A DNA stretch of 64,000 nt from JAIBAC01 sp046331095 (GTDB lineage: Bacteria; Actinomycetota; Acidimicrobiia; UBA2766), in assembly GCA_046331095.1 (NCBI GenBank), contig JAXLRM010000003.1, forward strand, positions 558,001-622,000. Direction: 5' to 3'. Below the pieces are notes generated by a model, which was not told where the DNA came from, made no database searches, and saw nothing but the letters and a program-made list of their open reading frames with translations. The first letter of the stretch is position 1, and the number at the start of each line of letters is the position of its first letter. Shown in pieces: positions 7,485-14,880 of this stretch. The position numbers were made by a program, and so were the translations under genes.

Positions 7485-8885
7485 ATGGACGGCTCCTGGA
7501 AGACCATCGTCGAACCGTTCCGCGTCAAGAGCGTCGAACCGCTGCGGTTCACGACCGCCGCCGAGCGCAGGACCGCGCTGGAGGCGGCAGGGTGGAACCT
7601 CTTCGGCCTCGCCGCCCACGACGTCATCGTCGACCTGCTCACCGACTCGGGCACAGCGGCGATGAGCACCGACCAGTGGGCCGCGCTCATGCGCGGCGAC
7701 GAGAGCTACGCAGGCTCGGAGTCCTTCGCCCGCTTCGAGACCGTCGTCGGGGATCTGACCGGCTTCGCGCACGTGATCCCGACCCACCAGGGCCGCGCCG
7801 CCGAGCGGATCCTGTTCCAGGCGACCACCCGACAAGGCGACGTCGTCGTCAACAACACCCACTTCGACACGACACGGGCCAACGTCGAGTTCCAGGGCGC
7901 CGAGGCCCGCGACCTGCTCTGCGCCGAGGGACACGACCTCCAGCTCGATGCGCCGTTCAAGGGCAACCTCGACGTCGACGCGCTCGAGGCCACGATCGCG
8001 GCGGTCGGCACGGACCGCATGCCGCTCGTGATGGTGACCGTGACCAACAACTCCGGCGGCGGCCAGCCCGTGTCGCTCGCGAACCTCCGCGCCGCCCGCA
8101 CGGTCTGCGACCGCCACGGCATCCCGCTCTTGCTCGACGCGGCCCGCTTCGCCGAGAACGCCTGGTTCGTGCGCCTGCGCGAGCCCGGCCAACAGGACCG
8201 CTCGGCGCGCTCGATCGCCGAGGAGATGTTCCGCCTCGCCGACGGGTGCACGATCTCGCTCAAGAAGGACGGGCTCGGCAACATCGGCGGCGTCCTCGCG
8301 CTGAACGACACCGAGGTCGCCGAGCGGTGCCGCAACCTGTTGATCCTCACCGAGGGCTTCCCGACCTACGGCGGCCTCGCCGGACGCGACCTCGAGGCAC
8401 TCGCCCAGGGCCTGCTCGAGGTCACCGACCACGACTACCTCCACTACCGCGTGCGCACCGCGGAGTACCTCGCCGAGCTCGCGTGGGCGGCGGGCGTGCC
8501 CACGATCCGCCCGCCCGGCGGCCACGCCGTCTACCTCGACGCCGCCACCCTCCTCCCCCACGTGCCCGCCCACGAGCTCCCGGCACAGGCGCTCGCGTGC
8601 GAGCTCTACCTCGAGGGCGGCGTCCGCGGCGTCGAGATCGGCACGCTGATGTTCGGCCACCCCGTCGACGACGGGCCCGACACGGCCGCGCCGCACGAGC
8701 TCGTGCGCCTCGCCCTGCCCCGCCGTGTGTACACCCAGAGCCACATCGACTACGTCGGCGAGGTGATCGCCCGCGTCGCCGCCCGCGCCGGCGACATGCG
8801 CGGCTACCGGATCGTGCACCAGCCCCAGTGGTTGCGCCACTTCACCGCGAGGCTCGAACCCCTCCCTGCAGGCACCGACGGATAG
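7485..8885 (+). CDS. Tryptophanase / tyrosine phenol-lyase family beta-eliminating lyase
   Basis: A PLP-dependent enzyme of 466 aa, the usual length for TnaA and Tpl. The Schiff-base lysine lies in ISLKKDGLGNIGG near residue 264. Other family landmarks are THQGRAAERILF near 105, VTVTNNSGGGQPVSLANL near 188, LLLDAARFAENAWF near 215 and TEGFPTYGGLAGRD near 290. It would split tryptophan to indole (or tyrosine to phenol), pyruvate and ammonia; which substrate is used cannot be told from motifs I can see. There is no tnaC-like leader peptide and no aromatic permease next to it. ATG at 7485 is preferred to the TTG two codons upstream; GGAAAGG lies about 12 bp before it. Confidence 0.88.
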   Translation: MDGSWKTIVEPFRVKSVEPLRFTTAAERRTALEAAGWNLFGLAAHDVIVDLLTDSGTAAMSTDQWAALMRGDESYAGSESFARFETVVGDLTGFAHVIPTHQGRAAERILFQATTRQGDVVVNNTHFDTTRANVEFQGAEARDLLCAEGHDLQLDAPFKGNLDVDALEATIAAVGTDRMPLVMVTVTNNSGGGQPVSLANLRAARTVCDRHGIPLLLDAARFAENAWFVRLREPGQQDRSARSIAEEMFRLADGCTISLKKDGLGNIGGVLALNDTEVAERCRNLLILTEGFPTYGGLAGRDLEALAQGLLEVTDHDYLHYRVRTAEYLAELAWAAGVPTIRPPGGHAVYLDAATLLPHVPAHELPAQALACELYLEGGVRGVEIGTLMFGHPVDDGPDTAAPHELVRLALPRRVYTQSHIDYVGEVIARVAARAGDMRGYRIVHQPQWLRHFTARLEPLPAGTDG

Positions 8886-8926
8886 CCTCGTCGGCTGACA
8901 CCGCCGGTCGGAAGGGAGCCCGCCCC

Positions 8927-9976
8927 ATGTGGTTCGTGAACCTCGTCGTGCGCCTTATGCGGACGCTGGCCGCCACCGTCGTGCGCCGGCTCACGACAGG
9001 ACCCTTGCTGGCATCGTGGGGCTGGCCGACAGAGCTCGGCGTCGCGGCTCTGCGCGAGTTCCTCGGCACGCTCGAGGACATCCCACAGCCGGCGCTGCGC
9101 CGCTTCGAACGTCAGAGCAACCGCGCCCCGCTGCTGCGGCCCCAACGCACGGTCGTGACGCGGACGTCGAGCGCCCTCGGCGGGGTCGGGGCCGACTGGC
9201 TCGAACCCGCCCGCCCGACCGACGCCACCGTCCTGTACCTCCACGGGGGTGGCTACGTGTCGTGCTCGCCGGGAACGCACCGCCACTTCACGTCCGCGCT
9301 CGCGTGGATCGCCCGCAGTCGTGTCGTCGCGATCGACTACCGCCTCGCCCCCGAACACCCCTACCCCGCCGCGGTCGAGGACGCCGTTGCCGCGTACGAA
9401 GCGCTGCTCGCCGACGGCGTCGACCCACGGACGTTGTTCGTGGCAGGGGACTCCGCCGGCGGTGGCCTCACGCTGCTCACGCTCCTGGAGCTGAAGCGCC
9501 GCGGGCTTGCCCAGCCCGCCGGGGCGGTCTGCCTGTCGCCCTACACCGACCTGACGTGGAGCAGCGACTCGTGGCGGACGAACACCGCTTACGACTACCT
9601 GCCCAGCACGGCCAGTTCGGGCCGCCTCCGTGAGCTCCTGTCGTCGTGGTTCGGCGGCCACGACCCCGCCGATCCGCGCCTGTCGCCGCTGTTCGCCGAC
9701 CTCGCCGGGCTGCCGCCGCTGCTCGTGATCGCGGGCGAGGTCGAGTTGCTCGTCGACGACAGCCGCCGCTTCGTCGCCGCCGCTCGTGCTGCCGGCGTCG
9801 ACGTCACCTACGTCGAGGCGGCCGACATGGTCCACGTCTACCCGATCGTGCTGCCGCTATCACGCCCGGCGATGGAGGCCGCCGCACTCGTCGCCGACTT
9901 CGTGGCCGACCACACCGGGGCCGTCGCGACGCGGGGCGCACCGGGCCCACCGGACCGCATCGGCCTGAGCGCCTGA
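8927..9976 (+). CDS. HSL-type alpha/beta hydrolase (esterase/lipase)
   Basis: A 349-aa hydrolase of the hormone-sensitive-lipase (family IV) type. It has the oxyanion-hole motif YLHGGGYVSCS near residue 105, the nucleophile elbow VAGDSAGGGL near 175, LFADLAGLPPLLVIAGEVELLVDDS carrying the acid near 275, and the catalytic His in MVHVYPIV near 305. The N-terminal about 70 residues include an amphipathic helix (NLVVRLMRTLAATVVRRL) that may bind membranes. ATG at 8927 has a GAAGGGAG site. It would hydrolyse short acyl esters; the natural substrate is unknown. It lies 41 bp after the lyase gene and may share its transcript. Confidence 0.88.
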   Translation: MWFVNLVVRLMRTLAATVVRRLTTGPLLASWGWPTELGVAALREFLGTLEDIPQPALRRFERQSNRAPLLRPQRTVVTRTSSALGGVGADWLEPARPTDATVLYLHGGGYVSCSPGTHRHFTSALAWIARSRVVAIDYRLAPEHPYPAAVEDAVAAYEALLADGVDPRTLFVAGDSAGGGLTLLTLLELKRRGLAQPAGAVCLSPYTDLTWSSDSWRTNTAYDYLPSTASSGRLRELLSSWFGGHDPADPRLSPLFADLAGLPPLLVIAGEVELLVDDSRRFVAAARAAGVDVTYVEAADMVHVYPIVLPLSRPAMEAAALVADFVADHTGAVATRGAPGPPDRIGLSA

Positions 9977-9985
9977 GCCTCGGCG

Positions 9986-11578
9986 GTGGGCCTCGAGGGC
10001 TACAGGGCCAAGCGCGACTTCGCCAGGACGTCGGAACCACGCGGAGGCGGCGACCCGGCCGCTGCGGGCGCGCGCCGCTTCGTCGTCCAGCGCCACCGCG
10101 CCCGGCGCCTCCACTACGACTTCCGCCTCGAGATCGACGGCGTCCTCGTGAGCTGGGCGGTGCCCAAGGGCGTCACGCTCGACCCCGCCGCGCGCCACCT
10201 CGCCGTCCACGTCGAGGACCACCCGATCGAGTACCTCGACTTCGAGGGGGTGATACCGGCGGGCGAGTACGGCGCCGGCGACGTGGTCGTGTGGGACCGC
10301 GGCACGTGGGAGCCCCACCACGCCGACGACCCCGCTGCCGCGGTGGAGGCCGGGGAGCTCCACGTCGACCTCCACGGCGAGAAGCTCTCGGGCCGCGTCG
10401 TGCTGGTCCGCACCCGGCCCGACACCACCGGTTCCGGTAGCGGCCGCGGCGACGACTGGCTGGTGCTGCACAAGCGCGACGAGCACGCCGTCGAGGGTTG
10501 GGATCCCGAGGCCCACCCGCGCTCGGTCCTGTCGGGGCGCACCAACGACGAGGTCGCCGCGGACCCCGACCGCATCTGGACCAGCGGCGGTGAGCGGCTC
10601 CTGCACGAACCGCTGCCGGACTTGCCCGCCGCGACAGCGGACGAGCTCGGCGCCCTCGCTTCCCTGGGGACGCGCGGGACGTGGACCGTCGGCGGCCGCG
10701 AGCTCGCCCTCACCAACCTCGACAAGGTCCTCTTCCCGCCTGCGGGCGTGGACGCCACACCGGTCACCAAACGCGACCTGATCGCCTACTACACCCAGAT
10801 CGCGCCCGTGCTCCTGCCCCACCTGGTCGACCGGCCCCTGAACCTGAACCGCTACCCCGACGGCGTCGAAGCCGCCGGCTTCTGGCAGAAGCAGGCCCCG
10901 GCGTACGCACCGGAGTGGATCCCGCGCTGGCACAACCCCGGCGCCGAGGCAGGCGAGAGCCGCGAGTACCTCGTCGCCGACAGCGTGGCCGCGCTCGCCT
11001 GGCTCGCCAACCACGCCGCGATCGAACTGCACCCGTGGACGTCGCGGACGACCGACGCGGCCAGGCCGACGTACGCGCTCTTCGACATCGACCCCGGCAC
11101 GGGGACGCCATGGGCCGATGTCGTGATGCTCGCTCGCCTGCACCGCACGGCGCTCGAGCACCTGTCCGTGCGCGGCTACCCCAAGGTGACCGGGCGCCGT
11201 GGCATCCAGGTCTGGGTCCCGATCGTGGCCGGCCCGTCGTTCTCGGACACCCGCCTCTGGGTCGAAGGCGTCTCGCATGCGATCGGTGCCGTCGCAGGCG
11301 ACGTCGTGAGCTGGTCGTGGCACAAGGCCGACCGCGGCGGGCGTGCCCGCCTCGACTTCACCCAGAACGCCCGCAACAAGACCCTCGTCGCCCCCTACAG
11401 CGCCCGTGCCGCCCCCGGTGCTCCGGTGTCGGCGCCGATCGACTGGGACGAGCTCGACGACCCCGCCCTGGCCCCCGACCGCTGGACGATCCGCACGATC
11501 CTCGACCGCGTCGCCGCCCGCGGCGACCCCATGGCCGAGATGCTCGTGCGCCCCCAGGTGCTGCCGAAGCTGGAGTAG
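9986..11578 (+). CDS. LigD-type NHEJ protein: phosphoesterase plus polymerase domains, no ligase
   Basis: A 530-aa protein of bacterial non-homologous end joining. Residues about 25-170 form the LigD 3'-phosphoesterase domain (HRARRLHYDFRLEIDG, VSWAVPKG, HVEDHPIEY, PAGEYGAGDVVVWDRGTW; conserved His/Asp/Arg metal site). Residues about 230-525 form the archaeo-eukaryotic-primase-type polymerase domain (LTNLDKVLFP, AYYTQIAPVLLPHL, LFDIDPGTG with the metal-binding DxD). The ATP-dependent ligase domain is missing, so a separate ligase and Ku would be needed; neither is in the window. The GTG start at 9986 follows the esterase stop by 9 bp. The domain order PE-Pol differs from mycobacterial Pol-PE-Lig. 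Confidence 0.88.
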   Translation: MGLEGYRAKRDFARTSEPRGGGDPAAAGARRFVVQRHRARRLHYDFRLEIDGVLVSWAVPKGVTLDPAARHLAVHVEDHPIEYLDFEGVIPAGEYGAGDVVVWDRGTWEPHHADDPAAAVEAGELHVDLHGEKLSGRVVLVRTRPDTTGSGSGRGDDWLVLHKRDEHAVEGWDPEAHPRSVLSGRTNDEVAADPDRIWTSGGERLLHEPLPDLPAATADELGALASLGTRGTWTVGGRELALTNLDKVLFPPAGVDATPVTKRDLIAYYTQIAPVLLPHLVDRPLNLNRYPDGVEAAGFWQKQAPAYAPEWIPRWHNPGAEAGESREYLVADSVAALAWLANHAAIELHPWTSRTTDAARPTYALFDIDPGTGTPWADVVMLARLHRTALEHLSVRGYPKVTGRRGIQVWVPIVAGPSFSDTRLWVEGVSHAIGAVAGDVVSWSWHKADRGGRARLDFTQNARNKTLVAPYSARAAPGAPVSAPIDWDELDDPALAPDRWTIRTILDRVAARGDPMAEMLVRPQVLPKLE

Positions 11579-11676
11579 GCGGACGAGTCAGCCATGTCGC
11601 AGCCCCGTGCGACGATGCCGCCACGGCGGCGCAACGGCAGTGGCACCACAGCGCCCTGGCGGACGGCACGACGACG

Positions 11677-12426
11677 ATGAACCAGTTCCAAGCCCCTCCC
11701 GATGGCTATCCGGCACCCGCATCCGCGCCCGGTCCGGGACCGGACCTGCTGGCCCCGGGGACGGGCTCCCCCCGCCCCAGGCGGCACATGTGGCAGTGGA
11801 TCCTGGCCGTGGTCCTCGTCGTGATCCTGGTCGCGGTCGCGGTCGCCGTCGCCGTCGCCACACGGCCGCGGGAATCCCGGACCGAGACCGCCGTCTCCTC
11901 ATCTGTCCCGACGACGCGTCCTGCTCCTGCCCCACCGCCGCTGACGGTCACTCCGCTGCCGCCCACGATCACGGGCCTCGAGGCCGACCTCGCCGGCACC
12001 ACGGCCCCCTGGGCCAAGGTGAAGGTCACGTCCGCGACCACCGCGCCCGTGGCCGCATCCGCCGACGGTGCCGGCAACTTCGTCGTGCACCTGACGGCAA
12101 CGAAGCCAGGGGCCGCGGATCTCGAGATCTCGGTGACGGCTCCCGACGCAGGGGTGGCCACTGCCCGGGCGAACACGTTGTTCCTCCGGCCACCGGCGGT
12201 CTTCTCCGGCCGCGGCGACGACGTGATCGACGTGCCCGTGTCCGGTTACAGCCTCCCGGTCGCGGTGATCCAGCACAAAGGCAAGTCCAACTTCGTTGTC
12301 AAGGCGGCTTGCGACCTCGTCGTGAACGAGATCGGCTCCTACAACGGGACGGTCAGGGCCTCCACACGAACGGGCGCGATGTTGGTCGTCACCGCTGACG
12401 GGCCCTGGTCGGCGGCGGCGAAGTGA
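11677..12426 (+). CDS. Membrane-anchored protein with extracellular Ig-like region
   Basis: A 249-aa protein. Residues 1-35 are Pro/Gly-rich and cytoplasmic, a basic RPRRHMWQW border precedes one transmembrane helix (ILAVVLVVILVAVAVAVAVA, about 42-61), and a Pro/Thr linker leads to an extracellular domain. That domain contains a bacterial Ig-like repeat (PTITGLEADLAGTTAPWAKVKV... with GNFVVHL and ADLEISVTAPDAG), then a C-terminal beta-rich part with one Cys (VVKAACDLVVNE). The function is unknown; the layout suggests an envelope or surface sensor/anchor. ATG at 11677 is chosen; the longer upstream frame is low-complexity antisense-like sequence. Confidence 0.65.
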   Translation: MNQFQAPPDGYPAPASAPGPGPDLLAPGTGSPRPRRHMWQWILAVVLVVILVAVAVAVAVATRPRESRTETAVSSSVPTTRPAPAPPPLTVTPLPPTITGLEADLAGTTAPWAKVKVTSATTAPVAASADGAGNFVVHLTATKPGAADLEISVTAPDAGVATARANTLFLRPPAVFSGRGDDVIDVPVSGYSLPVAVIQHKGKSNFVVKAACDLVVNEIGSYNGTVRASTRTGAMLVVTADGPWSAAAK

Positions 12427-12655
12427 GCCGAGCCTGTGCAATCCCTGGCACGAAGCCGGGCGTGACGCCCGACGCGGGTGGCTTGATCGCCCTGGATCGA
12501 GGCGACCGCCGTGTCATCGCAGCGGCCAGCGCGTGGTGACCTCGGACCCCGACGACCTGCGGCACCTCGATCCCGCGGTTCGTCTCGTCGAGCTCCAGCA
12601 CGGATGCGCGTGAGGCCGCCGTCGTCCTCTTTCGGGGCCGCAGTACCTTCCGCAC

Positions 12656-14809
12656 ATGACCATTGCAATAACCGAAGACCACAAGGCCTTGGCCGACACG
12701 GCCGCCGACCTGCTCCTCGAGCGGGATGCCCGCGGCCAGGCGCGGGCTCTGCTCGAGTCGCCGACCGAAGCGATGCCCGCGCTCTGGGACGAGATCGTCG
12801 CCCTCGGATGGACCGGCCTGCACGTGGCCGAGGACTTCGGCGGCTCCGGCTACGGCCTCGAGGAGCTCGTCGTCGTCGTCGAGGCGATGGGGCGCTTCCT
12901 CGCACCGGGCCCGTTCGTGCCGACCGTGATCGCGAGCGCCGTGATCGCCGCGGCCGCCGACGACGCCACCAGGTCGCGGTACCTGCCCGGCCTCGTCGAC
13001 GGTTCCCTGAAGGGCGGCATCGCATTCGGCGGGTCGGCCACGGTGACCGACGGCAGGGTCTCGGGCCCCGCGGGCACGGTCCTCGGCGGCGGCCTCGCCG
13101 ACGTCCTCGTCGTCGTGGTGGGTGACGACGTCGCCCTCGTCGACGTCGGCGACGGCGTCGCCGTCGAGACGCCTGCGAACCTCGACCCGACGCGGCGTTG
13201 CGCCCGTGTCACCGTCGGCGACGCCACCGCGACCGTCCTTCCCGGCGCGGCACGGGTACTCGTCGACCTCGCACGCGTGATCCTGTCGGCCGAGGCGGTC
13301 GGCATCGCCCGCGAGTGCACCGAGTCCGCTGCCGCCTACGCCAAGGAGCGGGTCCAGTTCGGTCGGCCGATCGCCACGTTCCAGGCGGTCAAGCACCACT
13401 GCGCCAACATGCTCGTCGCCACCGAGCTCGCCACGGCGGCGGTATGGGACGCCGCCCGCGCGGCGGCAACAGGCGGCGACCAGCTCACCTACGCGGCCGC
13501 GATCGCCGCGAGCCTCGCCGGGCCTGCCGCGGACCTGTGCGCGAACCTCAACATCCAGGTCCACGGCGGGATCGGCTTCACCTGGGAGCACGACGGTCAC
13601 GTCTACCTGCGGCGCGCGACCGTCCTGGAGTCGCTGCTCGACCCGGAGGCGGCCGCCGCCGACCTCACCGACATGAGCCGCCGCGGCGTCACGCGCGCCA
13701 AGTCGGTCGACCTGCCCCCCGAGGCCGAAGCGATCCGCACACAGGTGCGCGACTTCGTCGACGAGGTCAAGGGCCTCGATGCGGCAGCCCAGCGGGCAGC
13801 GCTGATCGAGACCGGGTACGTGATGCCGCACTGGCCCGAACCGTGGGGCCGTGACGCCGACGCCGTCGAGCAGCTCGTGATCGAACAGGAGTTCGCCGCC
13901 GCGGGGATCCGGCGCCCGGCGTACGGCATCACGGGCTGGGTGATCCTCACGCTGATCCAGCACGCGACCGAGGACCAGGTCCAGCGCTGGGTCCCCTCGG
14001 CGCTGAGCCAGGACGTGATCTGGTGCCAGCTCTTCAGCGAACCCGACGCCGGATCCGACGCCGCCGGCATCAAGACCCGCGCCACCCGCGTCGAGGGGGG
14101 CTGGCTCCTCAACGGCCAGAAGGTGTGGACCAGCGGCGCTCACCTGAGCGGCAGGGGCTTCGCGACGGTGCGCACCAACCCCGACGTCGCCAAGCACCAG
14201 GGCATCACGACGATGGTCGTCGACATGGCCGCCGACGGCGTCGAGGTGCGGCCGTTGCGGATGACGACGGGCACGTCGGAGTTCAACGAGGTGTTCTTCG
14301 ACGACGTGTTCGTCCCCGACGACGACGTCGTCGGTCCCGTCGACGGCGGCTGGACCGTGGCCCGTGCGACGCTGGGCAACGAGAGCGTCAGCATCGGCGG
14401 CGGCGAGGGCGGCATGGCGCTGCCCGGCACCGCGCTGATCCCCGCCTTCGACGCGGCGCTCGGGCGCCTGCCCGGCGGCGCGTCCCGCATCGGCCGCTAC
14501 ATCGCCCGGCACCAGGCGATGGGCCTGATGAACCTGCGCAGCGCCCAGCGTGCCGTCGCGGGCGGCGGCCCCGGGCCCGAGGGCAACGTCACCAAGCTCG
14601 TCCTCTCCGAGCTCGGCCACGAAGCCGCCGCGATCGCGAGCGAGCTCAACGGCCCCGAGACGGCGTTCATGGACGGCGCCGCCGCGATGGGCAACATGCT
14701 CGTGCTCATGCACCGCGCGATGTCGATCGCGGGCGGCACGTCGGAGATCAAGCGCAACCAGATCGGCGAGCGCATCCTCGGCCTGCCCCGCGACCCCCTC
14801 GTCAAGTAG
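12656..14809 (+). CDS. Fused double acyl-CoA dehydrogenase
   Basis: One 717-aa chain holding two acyl-CoA dehydrogenase modules; single enzymes are about 350-400 aa. Module 1 (about 1-345) runs from ITEDHKALADTAADLLL through YAKERVQFGRPIATFQAVKH and VHGGIGFTWEHDGHVYLRR. Module 2 (about 355-717) has QLFSEPDAGSDAAGIKTRA, GWLLNGQKVWTSGAH and the C-terminal SIAGGTSEIKRNQIGERIL. Actinobacterial steroid side-chain enzymes (ChsE1-ChsE2 type) are heterotetramers of two unlike subunits; this looks like both subunits joined, which is inference. FAD is the expected cofactor and the acyl-CoA substrate is unknown. The 229 bp before the ATG contain no gene I recognise. Confidence 0.9.
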   Translation: MTIAITEDHKALADTAADLLLERDARGQARALLESPTEAMPALWDEIVALGWTGLHVAEDFGGSGYGLEELVVVVEAMGRFLAPGPFVPTVIASAVIAAAADDATRSRYLPGLVDGSLKGGIAFGGSATVTDGRVSGPAGTVLGGGLADVLVVVVGDDVALVDVGDGVAVETPANLDPTRRCARVTVGDATATVLPGAARVLVDLARVILSAEAVGIARECTESAAAYAKERVQFGRPIATFQAVKHHCANMLVATELATAAVWDAARAAATGGDQLTYAAAIAASLAGPAADLCANLNIQVHGGIGFTWEHDGHVYLRRATVLESLLDPEAAAADLTDMSRRGVTRAKSVDLPPEAEAIRTQVRDFVDEVKGLDAAAQRAALIETGYVMPHWPEPWGRDADAVEQLVIEQEFAAAGIRRPAYGITGWVILTLIQHATEDQVQRWVPSALSQDVIWCQLFSEPDAGSDAAGIKTRATRVEGGWLLNGQKVWTSGAHLSGRGFATVRTNPDVAKHQGITTMVVDMAADGVEVRPLRMTTGTSEFNEVFFDDVFVPDDDVVGPVDGGWTVARATLGNESVSIGGGEGGMALPGTALIPAFDAALGRLPGGASRIGRYIARHQAMGLMNLRSAQRAVAGGGPGPEGNVTKLVLSELGHEAAAIASELNGPETAFMDGAAAMGNMLVLMHRAMSIAGGTSEIKRNQIGERILGLPRDPLVK

Positions 14810-14880
14810 CCGCGCCGCTGCTTACGCCCGCGTCGTTCACGATTCCTCGAGCTCCGCCACAGATCGGGCTCGGACCCGTG

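Noticed and set aside
12389..14713. 774-aa open frame on the minus strand
   Set aside because: Antisense to the double acyl-CoA dehydrogenase, whose motifs are unambiguous.
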